Source: UBA9655 sp964597045
GTDB taxonomy: Bacteria > Pseudomonadota > Alphaproteobacteria > UBA9655
NCBI GenBank assembly: GCA_964597045.1
Contig: CAZQWE010000003.1
Span: forward strand, 1 to 64,000
DNA length: 64,000 nt
Direction of reading: 5' to 3'
Positions 17,505-25,855 of this stretch are shown in pieces; the first letter of the stretch is position 1, and every line of letters begins with the position of its first letter. Under the pieces are notes generated by a model. It saw only the letters and a program-made list of their open reading frames with translations, did not search any database and was not told the origin of the DNA. The position numbers and the translations under genes were made by a program.

Positions 17505-18848
17505 TTAACCATTTTTGAGAAATGAAGAAAATCCAACATTTTCTTTGACATTATTTGTTCCTTTCCATTGTTTAAAAAAATATCTTATATAAATTAATAA
17601 GTATAGAAAATAAGAAATGTTTTGTATGTAAATATAATGGTAAACATTAAAGGGGAATTTTATTAAATATAGGGAGCTGATGACGATAAAAATAAGACTC
17701 ATTAAAGGCGCGTAAATGGCTGTTCTGTTCATTCCAAGGCCACCGATGAAGGAACTGATGCACGAAATAATTGAAAGAAATAGGGCTGAAGGAAGCATCA
17801 GCATAAAGAGAGGAACGGAGTCTTGATAGGCTGATCCATAAAGAAAATCAAAAATGGATTGTAAGAAAAAGTAACTAAAGATTGTGAGGCCCACCATAAA
17901 TAAGGTGCATAAACCTATCATTTGCATAGCCAGAGAAATTTTTTCCTTCATGTGTTGAACAGCGGATATTTTAGGAAAAATATAAAAAGCAAGTGTTGTT
18001 GGTAGTATCATAATGATATCTATATTTGACAGGGCAACAGAATATAGACCCAGTGTTTCCCGTTCTAGGGGAGTCGTATCTAAAAAAGATCCTATAAAAA
18101 ATAAAACATATTTGCCCAAAATAAAGGATAAGATACAGGAAATATAAGAAATTGTGGAAGTGCTCACGCTCTTTTTAAACAAAAGGATTAACTTGTTCAT
18201 ATTACGGAGGATTTCAAAAAAGTGTATTTTGATTAATCCGTGGTTCTTAAAGAAATAAATAGAAAGAGCAACATATATAAAATTACTCAATACAAAAAAG
18301 GATAAATAGGTTTGATAGCTTATAATAATGTTATAGGTAATTAGAGTTAGAAAAAGAAAGATAAAATTCTTTAAAAACTCGAATCGATTATAATTCTTAA
18401 AATCATTGATGCTTAAGAAAAAGAAGGAATTAAAATAATTAAATAGAAAGAGCGGCGTGCCGATGATGAGAATCAATTGGTCACTCAAGCCAAAGGTTGG
18501 AAACACTTTCTCCGTAAGCCCTATAACTGAGGATAGGCCGAGAAAAATAAAAGTAAAAATTGATATAATCAAAGATAGGGTATAAAGATAAGGAAAATAT
18601 TGTTTCTTATTAGAGATTATATAAACAATAGAAGAATGAAATCCGAAAGATAAGAATGTCATGAGCAAATACAGCAAATTTAATAAATAACCATACTTTC
18701 CCCGATCTTCTACTGATAAATTGCGGGTGATAAGAGTTGTGGCTAAGAAGTTAATGCCTAAAACAAGAAAGCGTACAACGATAGTATTAAATAGTTCAAC
18801 CATGGCAGTGTAGGAAAACCGTAGTGGGGATGAATCTGATTTAAACAT
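17505..18848 (-). CDS. polysaccharide flippase (Wzx/MATE-like)
   Basis: 447 residues with 12-14 membrane segments. The N-terminal VRFLVLGINFLATTLITRNL followed by SVEDRGKYGYLLNLLYL is the signature of Wzx-like flippases that move undecaprenyl-linked glycans across the inner membrane. The C-terminal half has FLYGSAYQDSVPLFMLMLP, also typical of the family. It is the first gene of a two-gene unit with the O-antigen ligase/polymerase. The AT content is higher than in the flanking housekeeping genes, which is common in surface polysaccharide loci and may reflect transfer. Confidence 0.82.
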   Translation of the reverse strand: MFKSDSSPLRFSYTAMVELFNTIVVRFLVLGINFLATTLITRNLSVEDRGKYGYLLNLLYLLMTFLSFGFHSSIVYIISNKKQYFPYLYTLSLIISIFTFIFLGLSSVIGLTEKVFPTFGLSDQLILIIGTPLFLFNYFNSFFFLSINDFKNYNRFEFLKNFIFLFLTLITYNIIISYQTYLSFFVLSNFIYVALSIYFFKNHGLIKIHFFEILRNMNKLILLFKKSVSTSTISYISCILSFILGKYVLFFIGSFLDTTPLERETLGLYSVALSNIDIIMILPTTLAFYIFPKISAVQHMKEKISLAMQMIGLCTLFMVGLTIFSYFFLQSIFDFLYGSAYQDSVPLFMLMLPSALFLSIISCISSFIGGLGMNRTAIYAPLMSLIFIVISSLYLIKFPFNVYHYIYIQNISYFLYLLIYIRYFFKQWKGTNNVKENVGFSSFLKNG

Positions 18849-18941
18849 TGATACTTTAATTCCTGGCTTTGTTGAAGAGCCTTTCCAGCCGACTTGTCCA
18901 CCGAAGCTTTAGTGAAGGTGGAAGCCCGTAAGGGCGAAGGC

Positions 18942-19017
18942 TGGTGCCGGCTGTCGGAATCGAACCAACGACCTACTGATTACAAATCAGTTGCTCTACC
19001 AGCTGAGCTAAGCCGGC
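18942..19017 (-). tRNA. tRNA-Thr (anticodon TGT)
   Basis: Reads on the minus strand from G at 19017. Acceptor stem GCCGGCT pairs with AGCCGGC, discriminator A, and CCA is encoded (18944-18942). The D arm contains AGCTCAGCTGGTAGAGC, the anticodon stem ACTGA/TCAGT encloses the loop TTTGTAA with anticodon TGT at its centre, and the T arm contains GGTTCGATTCC. It decodes ACA and, through wobble, ACG. All arms fold without mismatches. Confidence 0.97.
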
Positions 19018-19100
19018 ACTGATCTAGGCTTATAACGTAAATGAGAGAGAAGGCCAAGATAAAAAATACCGATATTTATGAGCACTATTTATCTAGCTCC

Positions 19101-19598
19101 TCAGTTTTTAAATCCATAGCAATTTTCAAGGACAGATGGGTCAGTATGACTGGGTTTTGTCTTGATAAATTTTCCCCCCATTTTTTCATAAAATCTACAG
19201 GCTGAATTGTCCTTAAAGGCCCAAACAACAAAAGGGGTTAAATGGTTGCTTTGTAAATAATCGAGACAGGCTTGAAATAAAGCTTTGCCATAACCAGCCT
19301 GATGAGAATCTTTCAATACATAGATCGCATAGAGCTCGCCAGGAAAGCCTGTCATATCCTCACGATTACGGCCACAACCTGCAAAACCAATAATTTTGTT
19401 TTCATTATTTTCAACGACAAATGTTACCGTATTAGGACTTGAGAGATTGTTTTCCCATCCCTGTACAGTTCTTTTTTGGATAGCAGCAAGTATCTTTTCT
19501 TCACCTATAATAGGGATATACGTCTCCATCCAACCTTGATTCTGAATGTCCAAGATGTCAGCAGCGTCCTGTATAAGAGCCATGCGAACGGGTTCCAT
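19101..19598 (-). CDS. GNAT family N-acetyltransferase
   Basis: 165 residues with the GCN5-related acetyltransferase fold: an N-terminal PVRMALIQDAADILDIQNQGW helix, VENNENKIIGFAGC strand, ELYAIYVLKDSHQAGYGKALFQA (acetyl-CoA pyrophosphate-binding motif A, here HQAGYGKAL) and the C-terminal RFYEKMGGKF. The substrate cannot be told. It stands alone between tRNA-Thr and the divergent tsaD gene. Confidence 0.88.
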   Translation of the reverse strand: MEPVRMALIQDAADILDIQNQGWMETYIPIIGEEKILAAIQKRTVQGWENNLSSPNTVTFVVENNENKIIGFAGCGRNREDMTGFPGELYAIYVLKDSHQAGYGKALFQACLDYLQSNHLTPFVVWAFKDNSACRFYEKMGGKFIKTKPSHTDPSVLENCYGFKN

Positions 19599-19755
19599 GT
19601 ATTTATATATAATCGAAACGTACTCAAATTAACACAATTTTATAAATATAATTTATAATAATATTATTTATTAATAATCTTAACTGATTGACATATCTAT
19701 TTAAATTGTTCTATAGAATAATTAGAGTTTGAAAAAATATGTCGGTTAAACTTAA

Positions 19756-20781
19756 ATGAAAATCCTTGGCATTGAATCCAGCTGTGATGAAACAGCGGTT
19801 GCTATTGTAACAAATACGAAACAGATTCTCTCGAATATTGTTTCTTCCCAACTTAAGGAGCACAAGCCTTTTGGAGGTGTTGTTCCTGAAATTGCGGCAC
19901 GTGCCCATCTGCAGCATATTGAAGTCATCATGAATCGAGCCCTTGAGGAAGCAGGAGTTACCTTACAGGATGTGGATGGAATTGCTGTTGCAGGGGGTCC
20001 GGGACTCATTGGAGGTGTCATTGTGGGTGTGATGATGGCAAAGGGACTTGCCATGTCTTTAAATATTCCCTTTATTCCCGTCAATCATCTGGAAGCTCAT
20101 GCTCTCACCCCCCGTTTGACCGATGATGTACCTTTTCCTTATCTTCTCCTTCTCGCCTCAGGTGGTCATTGCCAGTTTCTTGTTGTCCAGGATGTGGGTA
20201 ACTATACCTACTTAGGGGGAACGCTGGATGATGCCATTGGGGAATGCCTTGATAAAACCGCTCGTCTTCTCGGTCATTCCTACCCAGGAGGTCCTATCAT
20301 TGAAAAGCTTGCTTTGACAGGAAATCCAGCTGCTTTCACACTTCCTAAACCTCTTATGGGCCAAGCCGGATGTTCCTTTTCCTTTTCAGGGCTTAAAACG
20401 GCTGCTCGTAAAGTGATTCTTGAAAATGATAAGGAATCAACGGGGTTTCAATCTGACTTCTGTGCGTCCCTCCAAAAAACAATTGGAGATGTGCTCGTTG
20501 ATCGTTGCCGGAATGCCTTGGGACTTGCTCAGGAAAAAAGACCTGACATTAACACACTTGTCATTGCTGGTGGTGTGGCTGCTAATCAGTATTTTAAAGC
20601 GAGACTGGCTCAGGCTATAGGAATTCAGGTCATATCGCCACCTCTTGGGCTATGTACAGATAATGGGGCCATGGTGGCGTGGGCCGGTGTTGAGAGACTT
20701 GCCAAAGGCCTCATGGGTGATTTAACATTCGCTCCTAGGCCACGTTGGCCACTTGAGGAATTGAAGGAGAAAGCGGCTTGA
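19756..20781 (+). CDS. tsaD: tRNA N6-threonylcarbamoyladenosine transferase subunit
   Basis: 341 residues. Catalytic subunit that transfers threonylcarbamoyl to A37 of ANN-decoding tRNAs. The ASKHA-fold landmarks are present: GIESSCDETAVAIV, VPEIAARAHLQHI (metal-binding HxxxH as AHLQH), GGPGLIGGVIVG, PVNHLEAHAL, LASGGHCQ, GGTLDDAIGECLDKTARLLG and VIAGGVAANQYF. Length is normal. It overlaps gpsA by 4 bp (TTGA), so the genes are coupled. Confidence 0.98.
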   Translation: MKILGIESSCDETAVAIVTNTKQILSNIVSSQLKEHKPFGGVVPEIAARAHLQHIEVIMNRALEEAGVTLQDVDGIAVAGGPGLIGGVIVGVMMAKGLAMSLNIPFIPVNHLEAHALTPRLTDDVPFPYLLLLASGGHCQFLVVQDVGNYTYLGGTLDDAIGECLDKTARLLGHSYPGGPIIEKLALTGNPAAFTLPKPLMGQAGCSFSFSGLKTAARKVILENDKESTGFQSDFCASLQKTIGDVLVDRCRNALGLAQEKRPDINTLVIAGGVAANQYFKARLAQAIGIQVISPPLGLCTDNGAMVAWAGVERLAKGLMGDLTFAPRPRWPLEELKEKAA

Positions 20782-21770
20782 AAAAAGTATCAATTATTGG
20801 TGCAGGAGCTTGGGGGACGGCGCTCGCGCTCAGTTGTTTTCGTGCGGGAGCACAAGTCAAAGTGTGGTCGATTAGCCTTGATGAGGTCGAGACGATCAAT
20901 AACCGTCATGAAAATGTATACAGACTTCCTGGTATTCCTTTAGATCCTAGTATTCAGGCGACAACCCTTCCTGAAGATGTTGTCCAAACGGATGTGGCAC
21001 TTTTCGTTATCCCCGCTCAAGTTGTGAGAAGTGTTTGTGAGACCTTTAAATCCTTACTTCCTGCCCATGTTCCTCTCATCATTGCGTCAAAAGGAATAGA
21101 AGAGAAAAGCTCTTTCCTCATGTCTGAGGTGACCCGTGAATATTTTCCAGACAATCCTTTGCTCATCCTTTCTGGGCCAAGCTTTGCTTCAGATGTTGCG
21201 AAGAAAATGCCGACGGCCGTTTCACTCGCTGCAGAAAAATTATCGATGAGTCAAAACTATGCGAACCTTCTCAGCAGTCCTTCCTTTCGCCTTTATGCGT
21301 CCGATGACATTATTGGTACCCAAATCGGCGGGGCCTGTAAGAACATCATCGCCATTGCGTGTGGAATTCTTGAAGGACTTGAGATGGGTGATAATGCGAG
21401 AGCCGCCCTTGTGACACGAGGTCTTGCAGAAATAACAAGACTCGGCGTGGCTATGGGAGCGAAAGTTGAAACATTCCTGGGTCTTTCAGGCGTTGGTGAC
21501 ATTACATTGACCTCTCTCAGTACCCAGTCCAGAAACATGTCCTTTGGCCTGGCTTTAGGGAAGGGAACACCGCTCGATGAACTTCTTTCAAACAAGAAAA
21601 TGTTGACGGAAGGGGTGTATACGGTTTCAGCAGCTACAGCCCTTGCCCATAAGTATGGTGTCGATATGCCTCTTACCTTTGCGTTGAAAGAGCTTTTGTA
21701 TGGGGGTGGAGATATCCAATCCCTTGTGGATAGCATTCTTTCTCGCCCCTTAAAAGCGGAGGCAGCGTAA
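20778..21770 (+). CDS. gpsA: NAD(P)H-dependent glycerol-3-phosphate dehydrogenase
   Basis: 330 residues. Reduces dihydroxyacetone phosphate to sn-glycerol-3-phosphate, the backbone for phospholipid synthesis (feeding PlsC). N-terminal dinucleotide-binding motif IIGAGAWGTALA, then ASKGIEEKS, LSGPSFASDVAKKMPTAVSLA, the catalytic Lys in GGACKNIIAIACGI, and LGLSGVGDITLTSLSTQSRNM. The start is TTG (20778), overlapping the tsaD stop; AAGGAGAAAG lies just upstream as ribosome binding site. Confidence 0.97.
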   Translation: MKKVSIIGAGAWGTALALSCFRAGAQVKVWSISLDEVETINNRHENVYRLPGIPLDPSIQATTLPEDVVQTDVALFVIPAQVVRSVCETFKSLLPAHVPLIIASKGIEEKSSFLMSEVTREYFPDNPLLILSGPSFASDVAKKMPTAVSLAAEKLSMSQNYANLLSSPSFRLYASDDIIGTQIGGACKNIIAIACGILEGLEMGDNARAALVTRGLAEITRLGVAMGAKVETFLGLSGVGDITLTSLSTQSRNMSFGLALGKGTPLDELLSNKKMLTEGVYTVSAATALAHKYGVDMPLTFALKELLYGGGDIQSLVDSILSRPLKAEAA

Positions 21771-22177
21771 TGGCATTATGGTTGATCAAGACAGAGCCTG
21801 AGGTTTGGTCTTGGAATGATCAAGTGAAGAATCAAGTCACCCATTGGGACGGTGTGCGAAACTATCAAGCCCGCAATAACCTGAAGCTTATGCAGGTCGG
21901 GGATAAAGCTCTCTTTTATCACACCAGTGATGAAAGGCAGATTATGGGAATTGTTGAGATTATTAAGACCTATTATCCCGATCCCACCGATCCTACAGGG
22001 ACCTTTGGGATGGTCGATGTCAAAGCTGTTCAACCCTTTGTCCGTCCTGTGACTCTTTCAGAAATTAAAGCCGACCCTCGCTTTAACACCCTTGCCCTTG
22101 TTCGTCAATCCCGCCTTTCCGTCATGCCCATTGATGAGAAGTCTTGGGAAATATTGACTAACCTCGGGAAAGCTTAA
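21770..22177 (+). CDS. EVE domain protein
   Basis: 135 residues, a single EVE domain of the PUA-like fold: LIKTEPEVWSWND at the N-terminus, WDGVRNYQARNNL, GDKALFYHTSDERQIMGIVEI and a PLALVRQSRLSV-type end (here NTLALVRQSRLSVMP). EVE domains are thought to bind modified bases in DNA or RNA. The gene starts at the last base of the gpsA stop codon and completes the tsaD-gpsA-EVE operon, an order common in alphaproteobacteria. Confidence 0.93.
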   Translation: MALWLIKTEPEVWSWNDQVKNQVTHWDGVRNYQARNNLKLMQVGDKALFYHTSDERQIMGIVEIIKTYYPDPTDPTGTFGMVDVKAVQPFVRPVTLSEIKADPRFNTLALVRQSRLSVMPIDEKSWEILTNLGKA

Positions 22178-22235
22178 TCTCTTCCCGCAATTCGTAAAGA
22201 CTGATAAAGTAAAAGACTTTAAGGGAGGAAGATCT

Positions 22236-23141
22236 ATGAGATCGCTTTGGGTTGAAAGGCTTGTTCGGGGCTTATTTATGCTCTGTGCCTTTTTAGCGAC
22301 TGCGGTGACTGTTGGTATCGTCGTTTCATTGGTGGGAGAAGCCTTCCGTTTTTTTGCTCGCGTGAATGTTTTCGACTTCATTTTTGGACTGACCTGGGCG
22401 CCTCATACACTTGAGACTGGTGAAAACATTGGGTTTGGTGCGATCCCACTCTTTACGGGAACAGCCCTGATTACACTCATAGCTATGGTTATCGCCGTTC
22501 CTTTTGGGATTATGGTTGCGATTTATCTTTCAGAGTATGCCAGTTCTTCAGCTCGACGGCTTCTCAAGCCTTTCCTCGAAACACTAGCAGGTATTCCCAC
22601 ACTTATTTATGGATTTTTTGCCATTGTAACTTTAGCCCCCCTCCTTCACCAATTGTCAGCGATCTTCAATTTGTCAATTGCAAGCGAAAGTGCCCTCTCT
22701 GCAGGGCTTGTTATGGGAATCATGATCTTGCCCTATATGTCCTCACTCAGTGAAGACGCCCTCCATGCTCTTCCCACAAATCTGAGGGAAGCTTCAATGG
22801 GCCTGGGTGCCACGTCTGCAGAAACCATTCTTCGCGTGTTGTTGCCGGCAACCTTTCCAAATCTTATGGCTGCATTTCTTCTTTCCCTCTCAAGAGCCAT
22901 AGGTGAGACAATGATTGTGGTTATGGCGGCAGGACTGACAGCAAACCTAACCTTCAACCCCTTACAAGCAGTTACAACGGTGACCGTTCAAATCGTAACT
23001 CTTCTCACCGGGGATCAAGAATTCGACAATGCAAAAACCCTTGCAGCCTTTGGACTCGGCTTTGTACTGTTTATTCTTACGCTCTTTTTGAATATACTGG
23101 CTTTATATGGGATTAAGAGGTACCAGAGAATCTATGGCTAA
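22236..23141 (+). CDS. pstC: phosphate ABC transporter permease PstC
   Basis: 301 residues with six membrane segments; one of the two permeases of the Pst high-affinity phosphate importer. Visible: GENIGFGAIPLFTGT, VPFGIMVAIYLSEYAS, ETLAGIPTLIYGFFA and the ATPase-coupling EAA loop LREASMGLGATSAETILRVLLPATFPNLM. GAGGAAG precedes the ATG. It heads pstC-(small protein)-pstA-pstB-phoU-tyrS. The periplasmic phosphate-binding gene is missing here and lies at 50270-51157. Confidence 0.93.
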   Translation: MRSLWVERLVRGLFMLCAFLATAVTVGIVVSLVGEAFRFFARVNVFDFIFGLTWAPHTLETGENIGFGAIPLFTGTALITLIAMVIAVPFGIMVAIYLSEYASSSARRLLKPFLETLAGIPTLIYGFFAIVTLAPLLHQLSAIFNLSIASESALSAGLVMGIMILPYMSSLSEDALHALPTNLREASMGLGATSAETILRVLLPATFPNLMAAFLLSLSRAIGETMIVVMAAGLTANLTFNPLQAVTTVTVQIVTLLTGDQEFDNAKTLAAFGLGFVLFILTLFLNILALYGIKRYQRIYG

Positions 23142-23379
23142 AAAGACCCCAAAAAAACATGAAGAAATTGAAGAACTCGAAGAATACGATATTCAAATTG
23201 AAAGTTGGCAATGGGAGACGAACCATACACGGTTGACATGGAAGCACTGGCTGGTCATGGCTATTCTTTTGGCTGTGGCGATCCTATTCGCCTTTGGTTT
23301 CCTCATCATCGCAGCTGTTTTACTGATCATTGGAATAATAATTCATATAATAGCATTTATATTCAAGAAATTATCATGA
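23134..23379 (+). CDS. small membrane protein inside the pst operon
   Basis: 81 residues. A charged N-terminal half (KKTPKKHEEIEELEEYD) is followed by a strongly hydrophobic C-terminal half from about residue 42 that can span the membrane once or twice, ending in FKKLS. The ATG at 23134 overlaps the pstC end by 8 bp, and its TGA overlaps the pstA ATG by 4 bp (ATGA, 23376-23379), so translation of pstA is probably coupled to it. I know no Pst subunit like this; it may be a regulator or assembly factor. The tight double overlap argues that it is real. Confidence 0.72.
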   Translation: MAKKTPKKHEEIEELEEYDIQIESWQWETNHTRLTWKHWLVMAILLAVAILFAFGFLIIAAVLLIIGIIIHIIAFIFKKLS

Positions 23380-24431
23380 ATAGAAGATTAAAAATAAGGC
23401 ATGTTAAATCTAAATTATTTCGTCTGATGGGGCTTTTGAGTGTTTGTTTTGCTCTCCTTTTTTTGGGAGGGATATTGGGGGATATTCTCTACAAGGGGTA
23501 TTCGGCTTTTCTCATCACAGAGATTAAAACACAAACGAGCACCCCAGACCTTTTCAATGCGCATTTTTCTTACGAGAAATCATCAAAAGTGTGGACGATA
23601 GCCTCCAGTGAAGTCAATGCTTATATGAAGCATGGGATCGTCGTCAATCTGACTCCAGAACAACTTCAAAGGGTGGATGATTTGAAGGAAAAAGGTGATA
23701 TTAAGGTTTCTTTTAATTGGGGTTATTTTATCCATTCCGATTCTCAAGAAAGTGAGCTTGCAGGGATTTGGGGAGCCCTTTACGGATCACTCCTAACCCT
23801 GTTGGTGACAGTCATGACGGCTTTTCCATTGGGTGTGGGGACCGCCATATACCTTGAGGAGTTTGCGCCTCAAGGCAAACTCACCCATCTCATTGAAGCC
23901 AATATTAATAATCTTGCGGCTGTTCCCTCAATTCTTTTTGGACTCCTCGGACTTGTTTTCTTTATTCAGGTCTTGGGACTTCCTCGACCCTCTGCTCTTG
24001 TGGGAGGCCTCACACTGGCACTGATGAGTCTGCCGGTTATTGTGGTTTCAACTCGCTCGGCCTTACTTTCCGTTCCAAAAACACTCAAGGAAGCGGCCCT
24101 GGGTTTAGGGGCAACCCCTCTCCAAGTTCTCTTTCACCACACCATACCCACAGCTTTTCCAGGTATTATGACAGGTATCATCTTAAGTCTTGCGAGGGCC
24201 CTTGGAGAAACGGCTCCCTTGCTACTGATTGGGATGGTTGCCTTCATCGCTATGCCCCCATCTCATTTTTTTGACCCCACGACCGTTCTTCCTGTTCAGA
24301 TCTTTAACTGGTCACGAAACCCGGAATATGGCTTTGTTGAAAACACATCTGGCGCCATTCTCATTTTATTGTTAGTTCTCGCTTTTCTTAATGGAATAGC
24401 TGTGTATATTCGAAGAAAATTCGAGGGTTAA
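23376..24431 (+). CDS. pstA: phosphate ABC transporter permease PstA
   Basis: 351 residues, the second permease of the phosphate importer. One N-terminal membrane segment (about residues 17-39) precedes an extracytoplasmic region of about 110 residues and then the permease core: GIWGALYGSLLTLLVT, FPLGVGTAIYLEEFAP, NNLAAVPSILFGLLGL and the coupling loop LKEAALGLGATPLQVLFHHTIPTAFPGIM. The frame is open further upstream, but the ATG at 23376 fits both the family start (short basic N-terminus) and the coupling with the preceding small gene. Confidence 0.93.
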   Translation: MNRRLKIRHVKSKLFRLMGLLSVCFALLFLGGILGDILYKGYSAFLITEIKTQTSTPDLFNAHFSYEKSSKVWTIASSEVNAYMKHGIVVNLTPEQLQRVDDLKEKGDIKVSFNWGYFIHSDSQESELAGIWGALYGSLLTLLVTVMTAFPLGVGTAIYLEEFAPQGKLTHLIEANINNLAAVPSILFGLLGLVFFIQVLGLPRPSALVGGLTLALMSLPVIVVSTRSALLSVPKTLKEAALGLGATPLQVLFHHTIPTAFPGIMTGIILSLARALGETAPLLLIGMVAFIAMPPSHFFDPTTVLPVQIFNWSRNPEYGFVENTSGAILILLLVLAFLNGIAVYIRRKFEG

Positions 24432-25190
24432 ATGAAGCCAAAAATTGATGTAAAGCAGTTGAATTTATTTTATGGGGAAAAGCAGGCGCTCCATGATATC
24501 TCAATTAAATTGCTTCCTCATCAAACAACAGCCCTCATAGGTCCTTCGGGTTGTGGGAAAAGCTCCTTCCTGAGGTGTTTGAACCGCATGAATGATATCA
24601 TTCCAACGGCCCATGTCGAAGGCCAGGTTCTTCTCGATGAGAGTGATATTTATTCAAACTCCATTGATGTTGTTGAGGTCAGAACCCGTGTTGGCATGGT
24701 ATTTCAAAAGCCTAATCCTTTTCCAAGGTCCATTTTTGAAAACGTGGCTTACGGCCCCCGCATTCATAAGCTTTTTAAAACGAATAAGGATTTGACGGAA
24801 ATTGTTGAAAATAGCTTGAAGCGAGCGGCCCTCTTTAATGAAGTGAAGGATCATCTCCATCAACCCGCAACGCGTCTTTCCGGGGGCCAACAACAGCGTC
24901 TTTGTATTGCTCGTGCCATTGCGGTTAATCCAGAAGTTATTCTCATGGATGAGCCTTGTTCCGCACTCGACCCCATTGCCACTGCAAAAATTGAAGAATT
25001 GATTGATGATTTGCGTGAGAAGTTCACAATTGTTATTGTGACACATAATTTACAACAGGCGGCTCGTGTTTCGCAGAAAACAGCCTTTTTCCACAGTGGC
25101 TATCTTGTGGAAGAGGGGGAAACAGGCGAGCTCTTTACAACGCCACAAGATGAGCGCACACAAGGATATATTACAGGACGTTACGGATGA
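24432..25190 (+). CDS. pstB: phosphate ABC transporter ATP-binding protein
   Basis: 252 residues. ATPase of the Pst importer: Walker A GPSGCGKSSFLRCLNRMND, the PstB-specific Q-loop FQKPNPFPRSIFENVAYGPR, signature LSGGQQQRLCIARAIA, Walker B VILMDEPCSALDP and the switch His in IVTHNLQQAARVS. It begins directly after the pstA stop and overlaps phoU by 4 bp. Confidence 0.97.
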   Translation: MKPKIDVKQLNLFYGEKQALHDISIKLLPHQTTALIGPSGCGKSSFLRCLNRMNDIIPTAHVEGQVLLDESDIYSNSIDVVEVRTRVGMVFQKPNPFPRSIFENVAYGPRIHKLFKTNKDLTEIVENSLKRAALFNEVKDHLHQPATRLSGGQQQRLCIARAIAVNPEVILMDEPCSALDPIATAKIEELIDDLREKFTIVIVTHNLQQAARVSQKTAFFHSGYLVEEGETGELFTTPQDERTQGYITGRYG

Positions 25191-25855
25191 CAGATCATAT
25201 AGTTAAAGCCTACGATGAGGAACTCAAATCCCTCCATAAGCTCATCCTTCATATGGGGGAGATCACACTTGACCAAATTGATAAAGCTATGGAATCCCTT
25301 CTTCAACATGATGAATCCTTAGCTCATGAAGTGATTGATCGGGATGATGAGATCAATCTTCTTGAGGTGAAAGTCGATGAGCTTGCTGTCAGGATACTTG
25401 CTCTCAGGCAGCCTGTTGCCTTTGATTTACGAACGGTGGTGGCGGCTCTTAAAATTTCAAATCAGGTTGAAAGAGTTGCCGATTATGCGAGTAATATCGC
25501 AAAGCGGACACTCATGCTCCAGAGTATGCCCCATCTAAAACTGGATGAAGGATTATCGGCTCTCGTTAAGATCCCGAAGAGGATGTTTGAGCGGTCTCTG
25601 GTTGCTTTTGAGACCCATGACCTTAATCTTGCTCTTCATGTTTGGCATATGGACCGGGAAGTAGATGAGCACTTTAACACCTATCTTAATGAGCTTTTTA
25701 CAGCCATGATCACTGATCCTAAAAACGTTGGCCCCTGTACCCAGCTTTTGTTTGCAGCTAAAAACGTTGAACGAATTGGTGATCAATCGACCAATATTGC
25801 CGAAGCTGTTTATACCTTAGTCACGGGTAAACCGTTTAAAGAAAGTGATGCCTGA
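25187..25855 (+). CDS. phoU: phosphate signalling regulator PhoU
   Basis: 222 residues, two three-helix bundles. Conserved PhoU features: FDEEL-like start (here YDEELKSLHKLILHMGE), VIDRDDEINLLEVKVDELAVRILALRQPVA, DLRTVVAALKISNQVERVADYASNIAKR, and the second-repeat NVERIGDQSTNIAEAVY. PhoU restrains Pho signalling and uptake through the Pst system. It overlaps pstB by 4 bp, and its last base is the first base of the tyrS ATG. No PhoR/PhoB lies nearby. Confidence 0.95.
   Translation: MTDHIVKAYDEELKSLHKLILHMGEITLDQIDKAMESLLQHDESLAHEVIDRDDEINLLEVKVDELAVRILALRQPVAFDLRTVVAALKISNQVERVADYASNIAKRTLMLQSMPHLKLDEGLSALVKIPKRMFERSLVAFETHDLNLALHVWHMDREVDEHFNTYLNELFTAMITDPKNVGPCTQLLFAAKNVERIGDQSTNIAEAVYTLVTGKPFKESDA

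Noticed and set aside
18850..18940. Terminator or repeat element after tRNA-Thr
   Set aside because: Only short dyads (CCACC/GGTGG and GCCC/GGGC) without a T-run; too weak to call.
21293..21736. 147-residue minus-strand ORF within gpsA
   Set aside because: Shadow of gpsA in another frame; arginine/proline-rich with no family features.
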